A stretch of DNA of 64,000 bases from CAWIVH01 sp963839475 (GTDB taxonomy: Bacteria; Acidobacteriota; UBA6911), in contig CAWIVH010000017.1 in the NCBI GenBank assembly GCA_963839475.1, forward strand, positions 620,001-684,000. Reading direction: 5' to 3'. Positions 37,637-45,288 of the stretch are shown here, piece after piece. A model generated the notes under the pieces. The model was given only the letters and a program-made list of their open reading frames with translations. It was not told the DNA's origin and searched no databases. Every line of letters begins with the position of its first letter. Positions within the stretch are counted from its first letter, which is position 1. The position numbers and the translations under genes are program-made.

Positions 37637-38050
37637 ATGAAAACACAGATTTCATTGTTCGTTGCCGCATTCTTGAGAAGAATCCTCTGTGCATTGGCAT
37701 TACTTTTGGTAATCCACACGATTGCCGGCCCGTATGCGATCGCGTTCCAGAAAACTCAAAAAGACGCAAAGAGGGAGGCGAAATTCAAAGCGAAAGCCGA
37801 GACACTGGGGCCGGGCGCGGAAGTCACCATCCTTATGCGCGATGGGACAAAACGAAACGGCCTGATCAAAGAGATTTCTGATCAAGGCCTCCTGTTGGAT
37901 AGCAGAGGAGAAATCAAGTCTGTTCCATTCGCCCAGGTCAGCAGTATCAGTCGCCGCAAGCCGATTTGGGCCAAAGGCACTTTCTGGGCGGCAATCGGAG
38001 TCGGCATCTTCGTTGTCGTGATCGCGATCACGAAACCTATGAAGGGCTGA
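37637..38050 (+). CDS. Small membrane-anchored protein with Sm-like/SH3-like fold
   Basis: 137 residues from the ATG at 37637; the frame is open 99 codons earlier without signals. An N-terminal hydrophobic segment (FLRRILCALALLLVIHTIAG) is followed by a charged Lys/Ala stretch, a short beta domain (GAEVTILMRDGTKRNGLIKE, then LLLDSRGEIKSVPFAQVSSI) and a C-terminal membrane helix (TFWAAIGVGIFVVVIAI). The middle part has the beta pattern of Sm/LSm-like or YrzE-like small barrels, common in Acidobacteria as proteins of unknown role. It probably faces the periplasm between two anchors. Confidence 0.65.
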   Translation: MKTQISLFVAAFLRRILCALALLLVIHTIAGPYAIAFQKTQKDAKREAKFKAKAETLGPGAEVTILMRDGTKRNGLIKEISDQGLLLDSRGEIKSVPFAQVSSISRRKPIWAKGTFWAAIGVGIFVVVIAITKPMKG

Positions 38051-38310
38051 GAACGATCCCCTTCTGCATTCGGCTGCTGGAGTGAGGCGCCTTTTCTGAA
38101 CATGCCTGGATACGCCGGGTCAAAGTCGCCCGTTGGCATACTCACGGACAGCGCATGTGAATTATTAGCAACCGCGAGGAGCGTGTCAGAGGGCGACTCA
38201 AGCCAGATCAGGTCCGCCTCGGTGGCAATGCCTGCGCCGAGTACGGCCGTGCCAGCCGAGCCGCAAGCCGAGAGGAATCCGCGTCGCTTCATGTCTCTGC
38301 TAGTGCTCAT
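38051..38310 (-). pseudogene. Truncated 5' end of a Tat-secreted protein gene
   Basis: A good start at 38310 (AAAAGGAGATATCCT before ATG) is followed by a twin-arginine signal (MKRRGFLSACGSAGTAVLGAG) and about 60 residues (EADLIWLESPSDTLLAVANN). After about 38051 the frame runs antisense through the gene at 37637-38050. The homologous part has therefore been cut off. Confidence 0.55.
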
Positions 38311-38496
38311 AGGATATCTCCTTTTGTGCCAAGGAAATGCCACACTGATAGATTACGCTGTGCACCGGCGCCCACCGGCAATAGGTATGTACATTGCGGT
38401 GGATTTCGATACCTTAACTCCTGATTTACGAGGATTCCGAGCCGTTAAATCGGCATCTTGGAAGGAATCCACCCGGGCGCGATATCTCCAGTATTT

Positions 38497-38644
38497 ACGT
38501 AATCGGAGAAACGCCGCTCACTGCGCGCGGCACAGACTTGCGGTCCGCGAACAGACCGCCCCCCTTCTGTTGGCCCAACAGAGGGCTCATGCCCGCCCAG
38601 TTCGCAAGTGACCCGAGAAATGTTCTGCGCGTCCAATCCATCAT
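38497..38644 (-). pseudogene. Second truncated 5' end of a Tat-secreted protein gene
   Basis: ATG at 38644 behind GGAAGGC opens MMDWTRRTFLGSLANWAGMS, a Tat signal, followed by only 29 residues before a stop. It reads like the beginning of an exported enzyme whose body has been lost, in the same direction as and 190 bp upstream of the other remnant. Confidence 0.5.
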
Positions 38645-38909
38645 TTGCCTTCCTGCCCGATGACTCCCGACATCATTACCAGGGCTATCCAATGTGCGCA
38701 GCGAATCCTTGAAAGCCGATGACAATTGATCCCGCCATGCAAATTAATAATATCGATCCTTGAAAAGGCTGAGTCAGCCCACTCCATTCGCACTCTTCCG
38801 AGCTGATTTCAACAGCCCTGGGCCGGGCCACCCATGGCTCTTTTATGTTGACAAGAGGTCTGGATTAGACAGATGTTGTTTCGGCGTCGGCCCGGAAAGG
38901 AAGTGGCGA

Positions 38910-40052
38910 TTGAAAAAAAACGAAATCAGAGGCTTGCGGCGCGCCTTTCTTCTTGAAACCGGCCGGAAACTCACCGGCCTCTCCCTGGCTTCCACTCTTG
39001 CTCCTTATTCATTCGATATGATCCAAAAACAGAAATCAGCTCCAATTCCCGCCGGAACTGCTCCAGTAACGCGATATGAACTCGATCCGTCCTGGCCCCG
39101 GAAGCCGGAGTCGCTCGGCACCTGGGCCGGCAATCCCGCCGTTATGATCGACTCCAAACAGCAGGTCTGGGTGTCCAACCGCGCCTTCCCCGCCATGATG
39201 ATCTTCGATACGAAGGGAAACTTCATCCGGGCATGGGACAGCCCGAAACTATTTTCCGAAAAGGGACCGGCGCTTTTCCGGAACCGGGAGAAGGGGCCGT
39301 ACAATCTTCATCTCTTCCGGTTCGATGCGGCCGGGAATGTCTGGATCGCCAACACGAACCGCCACGTCATTCAAAAATGCGACCAGGAAGGCAACGTCCT
39401 CCAGACGATCGGCACCCTCGATAGTCCCGGCGCCGATAACGCCCACCTGAATCTCCCCACCGACATGACCGTCACCCCTGCGGGGGTTTTCGTGTCCGAC
39501 GGGTATGGCAACCGGCGGGTCGTTCACTTCTCCCTGGAAGGGAAGTTCATCAAGGCATGGGGGAAAGACGGCGTCGGACCCGAAGACTTCATCGATCCGC
39601 ACGCCATCTGTCACATCGGGGAACACCTTTATGTGGTGGACCGCGGAAACATCCGGATCAAGGTGTACGATTTCAACGGCAAACTCCTGGACATCTGGAG
39701 CGACCTGATTCTTGCCTGGCCGCTGGTTCCCACTGGGAACAACGCGATCTGGACTTGCGGCTGCACCCCGATCCGGCTCGATCAATATGGCGAAATCACC
39801 AACGGTAAGCTTCAGCACGATCAGATCGCCGTGAAATTCAGCCCGGAAGGAAAGATTCAGCAGATTTGGGCCTTCCCCACTTGCCCCCGAGGCGATCGGC
39901 ATGTGCCAGGGAAATTGAATATGCTCCATGGCATCTGTCCGGATGCGCAGGGCAACCTGTACCTCGGGGAAGCCTTTAACCCGGGGCCTCAGAAGTATAA
40001 CCGTTCGGATCAGCTGAACACGTCAGTCAAAGGGGAATACCCTGCTGAATGA
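38910..40052 (+). CDS. Exported NHL-repeat six-bladed propeller protein
   Basis: 380 residues from the TTG at 38910, with GGAAAGGAAG ahead; the frame is open from 38760 but that part has no homology-like features. The N-terminus (GLRRAFLLETGRKLTGLSLAS) looks like a Tat signal. NHL blades are clear: GTWAGNPAVMIDSKQQVWVSN, FRFDAAGNVWIANTNRHVIQ, NLPTDMTVTPAGVFVSDGYG NRRVVHF, ICHIGEHLYVVDRGNIRIKV and HGICPDAQGNLYLGEA. Peptidylglycine lyase-like and strictosidine-synthase-like propellers share this design. Ligand unknown. It precedes an exported dehydrogenase by 79 bp and may share its transcript. Confidence 0.8.
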   Translation: MKKNEIRGLRRAFLLETGRKLTGLSLASTLAPYSFDMIQKQKSAPIPAGTAPVTRYELDPSWPRKPESLGTWAGNPAVMIDSKQQVWVSNRAFPAMMIFDTKGNFIRAWDSPKLFSEKGPALFRNREKGPYNLHLFRFDAAGNVWIANTNRHVIQKCDQEGNVLQTIGTLDSPGADNAHLNLPTDMTVTPAGVFVSDGYGNRRVVHFSLEGKFIKAWGKDGVGPEDFIDPHAICHIGEHLYVVDRGNIRIKVYDFNGKLLDIWSDLILAWPLVPTGNNAIWTCGCTPIRLDQYGEITNGKLQHDQIAVKFSPEGKIQQIWAFPTCPRGDRHVPGKLNMLHGICPDAQGNLYLGEAFNPGPQKYNRSDQLNTSVKGEYPAE

Positions 40053-40131
40053 CCTTTGAGGAATTCGCGGTACAAAGACTTAGCAATCTTGAATACAAGC
40101 CAAATTTCCGGAAAGCATCCAGGAGGATTTA

Positions 40132-41169
40132 ATGAGACGAGCCTTCTTCCTTGCGCTGCTCTTAATTCTTTCGGTCCCGATCTGCGTCGCGCAGGCAACG
40201 AAAAAAGTCGTGATTACGAGTCTCGGGCCGGCTTTCTCCCGAATAGGCGAAAGAGAACTGGCCGAATTTCGCGCCGCAGCGCCGAACGTGCAGATTGTCG
40301 TCGCCGAGGACAAGGACAAAATGCTGGGGGAGGTCGCGGACGCGGATGGGATTCTCGGTACGATCAACCCGGAAATTTTCAAGGCTGCCAAGAAACTCAA
40401 GTGGATCCAGGTACAATCGGCAGGGGTAGAAGGAATCTTGTTCCCCGAGCTCAAGAACAGCCAGGTTGTTCTCACGAACTGCAAGATCACTCAGGGTCCC
40501 GAAATCGCCGATCATGCTTTTGCGATGCTGCTTTCATTCACGCGTGAACTCTATCGCATTATTCCGCGTAGAGTGAAGGAGGAGTGGCCAAGATTGGAAT
40601 ATAACCCGATCGAACTCCGGAATAAAACCGCCGTAATCGTCGGCATGGGCGGCATAGGAACGAACATCGCACAAAGAGCGAAGGGATTTGGGATGCAGGT
40701 CATCGGCCTCGATCCTAGGGAGATGGTCGCGCCCACGGTCCTTCTGGACCGGTGGCATCCCCCCGACCGCCTGGATGAGGTTCTGCCCGAAGCTGACGTG
40801 CTCTTTATCGCCGCCCCCAGCACGAACGAATCGGCAAAAATGATCGGGGCACGGCAATTCGGGCTGATGAAAAAAACGGCTTATTTCATCTGTGTTTCAC
40901 GTGGCCGTCTCTACGACATGGATGCACTGGTAAAAGCGCTCGCGACCAAGCAGATCGCGGGCGCCGGCATCGACGTGACCGATCCGAATGAACCGCTGCC
41001 TCCCGGGCACCCGCTCTGGAAGTTCGAAAACGTGATCATTACTCCCCACATAGCAGGCCGGTCCGACGGCGAACATGCACGGTATATGGCGCTGTTCAAA
41101 GAGAACCTGCGACGTTTCGGGAAGGGGGAGAGCCTGATTTATGTCGTCGACAAACAGAAGGGATATTGA
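40132..41169 (+). CDS. D-isomer-specific 2-hydroxyacid dehydrogenase with a signal peptide
   Basis: 345 residues behind AGGAGG. A typical Sec signal (MRRAFFLALLLILSVPICVA) precedes a complete 2-hydroxyacid dehydrogenase: substrate domain with VQSAGVEGI and NCKITQGPEIADHAFAML, the nucleotide fold VGMGGIGTNIAQRAKGFGM, the FICVSRGRLYDMDAL segment, the catalytic Glu in DPNEPLPPGHPLW and the catalytic His in ITPHIAG. The family reduces 2-keto acids with NAD(P)H. A signal peptide on an NAD-dependent enzyme is odd because the cofactor is cytoplasmic; the product may keep its cofactor bound, or the segment may be a membrane anchor. Confidence 0.87.
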   Translation: MRRAFFLALLLILSVPICVAQATKKVVITSLGPAFSRIGERELAEFRAAAPNVQIVVAEDKDKMLGEVADADGILGTINPEIFKAAKKLKWIQVQSAGVEGILFPELKNSQVVLTNCKITQGPEIADHAFAMLLSFTRELYRIIPRRVKEEWPRLEYNPIELRNKTAVIVGMGGIGTNIAQRAKGFGMQVIGLDPREMVAPTVLLDRWHPPDRLDEVLPEADVLFIAAPSTNESAKMIGARQFGLMKKTAYFICVSRGRLYDMDALVKALATKQIAGAGIDVTDPNEPLPPGHPLWKFENVIITPHIAGRSDGEHARYMALFKENLRRFGKGESLIYVVDKQKGY

Positions 41170-41464
41170 TCCCAGCGCTCCGGGAACGATAGGGCGGCAC
41201 GCTGTGATACTACTACCGAAAAGGCGCTTGACCTTACCTCCGTCTTATTATTGAAGATTGCGACAGTACAATTGGGGATGCCTGTCCCCCGTCAACCCAG
41301 CTAATAGTTCCGTACCCGAAGGCCCGCACGTGTGTCGCCTCTCCGTTCCCCCTCGTCCGAGATTGCGGCCCGATTCTGACTCCGAACCACAATGCAAATC
41401 TCCTGTAATAATAGGGTTGTGCTGCTTTCGGATCTTCGTATTCAAGCTTTCCTCCGTTCGTGTT
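41170..41464. other. Intergenic, nothing recognised
   Basis: About 295 bp between the dehydrogenase and the IS91-like remnant on the opposite strand. No gene or hairpin of note. Confidence 0.35.
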
Positions 41465-41640
41465 AGGGCTAACTCAAAACGGGGACAACTCCATTTCCGA
41501 TTGGTTCAGGACAGAGCCTCCGGATGAACTCATCGGCTGTAAGCTTCAGGGTTTGTTCCTTGTGGTTGTGGCGATACTCTTTCCAGCCGCCGCCCGTCGA
41601 CAGGCGGAGAATGTCGTCAAAAGCGGATTCATCGCCTGCG
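41465..41640 (-). pseudogene. IS91-family transposase remnant (C-terminal fragment)
   Basis: The minus frame reads RLSTGGGWKEYRHNHKEQ then TLKLTADEFIRRL, which matches the conserved end of the IS91/IS801 Y2 transposase where a WKDYRHGxxxKxMTLxADEFIRRFLLH stretch is usual. The rest of the transposase is absent. It marks an old insertion just downstream of the hydrogenase operon. Confidence 0.5.
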
Positions 41641-41653
41641 CAGTAACTCGAAG

Positions 41654-41890
41654 TCAAAGCTTTTCGGGCGGCGGGAAGCGACCGCTCCCCTCGCACTTCG
41701 CGCATTTCTGCTGCTCGACGATGCGGGTTTCAATCACTCCCGTTCCGTGGCAGGCGGAGCAGTCCTTCTCCAGAGGCGTCAGCCCGGACCCGTTGCAGTG
41801 CGGGCAGACGCGAGCCTCGTCGGCCTTAATGCATTTCATTTCGATCCAGCCTTTACCATTGCATTCCGGGCAGTTCCCTCGAAGTGTCAT
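41654..41890 (-). CDS. Small DnaJ-type zinc-finger protein, last gene of the hydrogenase operon
   Basis: 78 residues made almost only of four CxxC(x)G(x)G-like motifs: CPECNGKGW, CPHCNGSGL, CSACHGTGV and CAKCEGSGR. This equals the Cys-rich central domain of DnaJ without its J-domain, binding two zinc ions. The start codon overlaps the stop of the maturation protease (ATGA), so it is translationally coupled. Stand-alone DnaJ-like fingers can act as chaperones or disulfide handlers; here a role in assembling the iron-sulfur or nickel enzyme is a reasonable guess. Confidence 0.78.
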   Translation of the reverse strand: MTLRGNCPECNGKGWIEMKCIKADEARVCPHCNGSGLTPLEKDCSACHGTGVIETRIVEQQKCAKCEGSGRFPPPEKL

Positions 41891-42375
41891 GGCTCCTCCG
41901 TCAAGCTTCCTCTTTCCACCCAGCGGAGAGTGAGGGCGGCCGCCTTCGGTACCGCCCCTGCTACATCGGGCGTCAGACCCTCGTGGAGGGTGGTGAGATC
42001 CTTAGCTTCGGCAACCAGCAGCGCGACCGATTCGGGCATGGGCCAGCCGAGCAGCCGGCCCAGCGCGAGAGCCGATGGGAGATCCACCTGGTGCGAACCG
42101 CCCAGGCAGCTCGCTGCCGAAGCCGCCTGCACGGGCCATTCACACAGCGTTCCGGCCGCCTGACGTCCCGTCTGCACGACGTCGACGATCAACACCCTCC
42201 GATGTGCCGAGAGGAGGGGCAGGATGTTGAGCCCCGCCGTCGACGCTTCTTCCACGACTACGTCTCTGCGCCCGGCGACAAGTTCGCGGCAGACCCGAGC
42301 CACGGCCGGTCCGAACCCGTCATCGGACAGCAGGTCGTTTCCCAGCCCCAGGATAAGGATCGATGGCGCGTCCAT
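41887..42375 (-). CDS. Hydrogenase maturation protease (HyaD/HycI family)
   Basis: 162 residues from the ATG at 42375, which overlaps the stop of mvhA by one base. The start ILILGLGNDLLSDDGFGP is the family signature with the nickel-sensing Asp/Glu region, followed by a VDVVQTG segment and a later GLTPDVAGAVPKAA ending. It should remove the short C-terminal extension of the large subunit after nickel insertion. The large subunit here does carry that extension (27 residues after the DPCxxCxxH site), so the pair fits. No hyp genes for metal-centre assembly are in the window. Confidence 0.88.
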   Translation of the reverse strand: MDAPSILILGLGNDLLSDDGFGPAVARVCRELVAGRRDVVVEEASTAGLNILPLLSAHRRVLIVDVVQTGRQAAGTLCEWPVQAASAASCLGGSHQVDLPSALALGRLLGWPMPESVALLVAEAKDLTTLHEGLTPDVAGAVPKAAALTLRWVERGSLTEEP

Positions 42376-43862
42376 CAGCAGAATCGGCGGATCGTTTCGC
42401 GCACCGTCCCGTCGGAGCCATGGATCAGGATTTCCATCGGCATCCGTCCGGCGGCGGCGTGCGTGGCGCATCCAAAGCACGGATCGTAGGCGCGAAACGC
42501 CATCTCGATACGATTGAGGATTCCGTCGCGCACTTCGACCCCTTTCCGGATCAGACCCTCCGCGACTTTCTTGATCGACATCGAAATCGCGGCGTTGTTG
42601 TTCGTTGTTCCCACGACCAGGTTGGCTTCCGTGATGAAACCCTTCCCGTCGGTTTTATAGTGGTGGGTCAGGAGTCCGCGCGGCGCCTCGACGATCCCGA
42701 CACCCTCACCCACGATGGAGGTGGGAGGTGTGTGGATCTTGTCTGAGGTGATCTCGTCGTCCCTGGCCTGCAGAGCCATCGCCTCGCAGGCAAAGACCAG
42801 CTCGACCACGCGCGCCCAGTGAATGGCCAGCGTCGCGTGGACAGGTGTCCGGCCGCTCCGGTCGCCGGTCAGGGTCTCGTAGAGGCGCTCGTATTCGGCC
42901 TGGGCCAGCGGGGTCGTCATGCCCTCCGACACGTTCAGCCGGCTGAGCGGGGTCGCCCTGTAAACGCCCGAATCCGCGCCATCCACCAGGCCCTTCCAAC
43001 CCACTTTCTTGAGGTACGGATACTTCAGGTACGAGTACGGGAGGACGGCCTCTGCGATCTGTTCGAGATACTGCTCCGGCTTGTAGCGGCAGAACTCTTT
43101 GCCCTCGGGATCCACCACCCGCACCGTGCCGTCGTAGAAGTTCACCTTGCCGGCGTCGTCCACAAGGCCGATCGAATAGGTCCTGTGCCGGAACATTTCC
43201 GATTGGATCAGCTCCACATAGGCGGGATTCTTCAGGATGATGTCCTCGAAGACCTTGATCGTCGTCTTTGCGAACTCGACCATTTCTCCGCCAATTCTGA
43301 TCAGCTCCTCCTGCTCCTCCCTGGTTACGCGCTTGGACATGCCGCCCGGCAGGGCGGTCACCGGGTGAAGAGCCTTGCCTCCGATGATCTGGACCACCCG
43401 CTGCCCGCGCGCCCGCTGCCGGATTACCTCGGCACCCAGTTCGAGACCGACCTTCCTCACCACTCCCAGGATATTCCGCTCGGCCTTCGGGGCATCGGGT
43501 CCGACAATGAAATCGGGCCCGCCCAGCGCATAAAAGTGGGTCGTATGATCGCCCGCGTAAAAGCCGTTGTAGAGCAGCTCGCGCAGCTTGAGTGCCGCCG
43601 GCGGCGGCGTGACCCCGTAGACGGCGTCGGCGGCTTTGACAGAAGCCATGTGGTGCGCCTCAGGGCAGACGCCGCAGATTCTGGTGGTGATCCTGGGCAT
43701 CTCCTCCACCGGCCGTCCCTGGCAGAAGACTTCGAAACCGCGCAACTCCGGCACCTGGAAGTAGCAGTCGGCGAGCTCCCCGTCATCGTCCACGAACAGG
43801 TGGATCTTTCCATGCCCCTCAAGCCGGGTCACCGGGTCGATCGTAATGGATCGGGGGCTCAT
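42375..43862 (-). CDS. mvhA: [NiFe] hydrogenase large subunit, group 3c (MvhA) type
   Basis: 495 residues. Both nickel-binding motifs are intact: RICGVCPEAHH (Cys63, Cys66) and DPCFGCATH (Cys462, Cys465, His468), and the precursor ends 27 residues later. The N-terminus SITIDPVTRLEGHGKI is the usual L0 motif. The lack of membrane signals and the MvhG/MvhD/Hdr neighbours place it among cytoplasmic methyl-viologen-reducing, Hdr-linked hydrogenases. It splits H2 and passes electrons to MvhG. Its start overlaps the mvhG stop by four bases. Confidence 0.92.
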   Translation of the reverse strand: MSPRSITIDPVTRLEGHGKIHLFVDDDGELADCYFQVPELRGFEVFCQGRPVEEMPRITTRICGVCPEAHHMASVKAADAVYGVTPPPAALKLRELLYNGFYAGDHTTHFYALGGPDFIVGPDAPKAERNILGVVRKVGLELGAEVIRQRARGQRVVQIIGGKALHPVTALPGGMSKRVTREEQEELIRIGGEMVEFAKTTIKVFEDIILKNPAYVELIQSEMFRHRTYSIGLVDDAGKVNFYDGTVRVVDPEGKEFCRYKPEQYLEQIAEAVLPYSYLKYPYLKKVGWKGLVDGADSGVYRATPLSRLNVSEGMTTPLAQAEYERLYETLTGDRSGRTPVHATLAIHWARVVELVFACEAMALQARDDEITSDKIHTPPTSIVGEGVGIVEAPRGLLTHHYKTDGKGFITEANLVVGTTNNNAAISMSIKKVAEGLIRKGVEVRDGILNRIEMAFRAYDPCFGCATHAAAGRMPMEILIHGSDGTVRETIRRFC

Positions 43863-44830
43863 AGCTGCCTCCTGCGGAGCGTCGAGCTGGGAAGCGTGAA
43901 TCTGTAAAAGGTCCCGACGGGGTCGGGGATGGTGTCGATGAGGGCCGCAACTTCATCCGGGTCGTTCGAATCGAGGACACCCGCGATGGCAGAGGCCATC
44001 TTGGCTCCCTGGTCGCGCACATTATCGGGAGGCCCGTAGCAGCCGCGGCAGGGTACGCCGGCCTGGACGCATTTCGCACCGCATCCCGCGCGGGTCGCGG
44101 GGCCCATGCATATCATCCCCTGCTCGAGCAGGCAGATCTCAGGATCCTGGATGATCTCATGAGGACGGACGAACTTCCGGATCTTTTTCACTTCACGCTT
44201 GCGGGGGCATTCCTCGCAGCAGGCCCGGACGTCGGCGCCAAGGACCGATCCCTTCGCCGGAAGGGGCTTGCCGTCCCTCAGGATTCCGATGACTACGTCC
44301 ACCACTTCCTTGATCCGGTCGGGCTGAGGGGGGCAGCCGGGGATGATGTAATCCACGTCCACGACCTGAGGCAGCGTCCGAACCGTGTTCCACAAATGGG
44401 GCAAGACCAGCGTCCCGGCCGGTACCCGCCACTCCGTCTGCGGCCGAACCTTCTCCGGGTTTATCGTGGACGGAGATTCGTCATAGACATAGCGCTGGAT
44501 CGCCTCGGACGTCGTGAGATTCGCCAGGCCCGGGATGCAGCCGTCGGAGGCGCACGAGCCAAAGGCGCACAGCAACACGGATTTGCGCCGGAGCAGCTTG
44601 GCCAGCTCGTAGTTCTCCGAGTTGCGGATCGCCCCGTTGAAGAGGGTCAGCGTGATCTCCCCATCCTGCATCGCTTGGACGTCAGCATACTTGAAGTCCG
44701 TCGCGCAGGGCCAGAATACAATGTCGAAGATATCGGCGATCTCGAGAACCTTCAGTTCCGTGTCGAGCACGGCAATCTCACACCCCCCGCAGGATGCCGC
44801 CCAGTAGAGAGCCAGCTTCGGTTTGGCCAT
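43859..44830 (-). CDS. mvhG: [NiFe] hydrogenase small subunit (MvhG)
   Basis: 323 residues from the ATG at 44830, two bases after mvhD; the frame is open upstream but only as a shadow of mvhD. The proximal cluster ligands are seen in LYWAASCGGCEIAVLD, then LLCAFGSCASDGCIPG and YIIPGCPPQPDRI. The C-terminal region has CMGPATRAGCGAKC and CRGCYGPPDNVRDQG, typical of cytoplasmic group 3 small subunits. It lacks a Tat signal, as expected. It carries electrons from the nickel site to MvhD. Confidence 0.92.
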   Translation of the reverse strand: MAKPKLALYWAASCGGCEIAVLDTELKVLEIADIFDIVFWPCATDFKYADVQAMQDGEITLTLFNGAIRNSENYELAKLLRRKSVLLCAFGSCASDGCIPGLANLTTSEAIQRYVYDESPSTINPEKVRPQTEWRVPAGTLVLPHLWNTVRTLPQVVDVDYIIPGCPPQPDRIKEVVDVVIGILRDGKPLPAKGSVLGADVRACCEECPRKREVKKIRKFVRPHEIIQDPEICLLEQGMICMGPATRAGCGAKCVQAGVPCRGCYGPPDNVRDQGAKMASAIAGVLDSNDPDEVAALIDTIPDPVGTFYRFTLPSSTLRRRQL

Positions 44831-44832
44831 GT

Positions 44833-45288
44833 TCACCTCACTCGTTCGCAGTGGGCGTCGGCGGAAACCCTGTCGAACTGCCAGTCCTGAAGGCAGAGCG
44901 GCCCCAGGGCACGCACCTGGTCCGTGAACTCGGTCACCACCTGCGTGAAGCGGGTCCCCTCGGAGGCTGAGACCCACTCCAGGCGGATCCTCCGGGGATC
45001 GACTCCCATCTGCTCGGCCAACTTCCGCGTCAGCGGAAGGCGGCGCTGGCACTTGTAGTTACCCTCGCTGTAGTGGCAGTCGCCCGGGTGGCAACCGAGC
45101 ACCAGGACGCCATCCGCGCCCTGAGCCAGAGCCTGGAGGATAAAATTCGGATCGACACGCCCCGAGCACATCACCCGGATGACCCGGAGGTTAGGGGGAT
45201 ACTTCATCCTCGCCGTTCCCGCCAGATCGGCGCCCGTGTAGGAGCACCAGTTGCAGAGGAAGCCGACAAGCTTGGGCTCGAAGCTCAT
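44833..45288 (-). CDS. mvhD: Hydrogenase-to-Hdr electron transfer subunit (MvhD)
   Basis: 151 residues from the ATG at 45288, overlapping the stop of the HdrA fusion gene by four bases. The five-Cys pattern for its [2Fe-2S] cluster is present: GFLCNWCSYTGADLAG, VMCSGRVDP, and GCHPGDCHYSEGNYKC. In methanogens MvhD docks on HdrA and delivers electrons from the hydrogenase to the bifurcating flavin. Its place directly after the HdrA C-half supports the same contact here. Confidence 0.93.
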   Translation of the reverse strand: MSFEPKLVGFLCNWCSYTGADLAGTARMKYPPNLRVIRVMCSGRVDPNFILQALAQGADGVLVLGCHPGDCHYSEGNYKCQRRLPLTRKLAEQMGVDPRRIRLEWVSASEGTRFTQVVTEFTDQVRALGPLCLQDWQFDRVSADAHCERVR

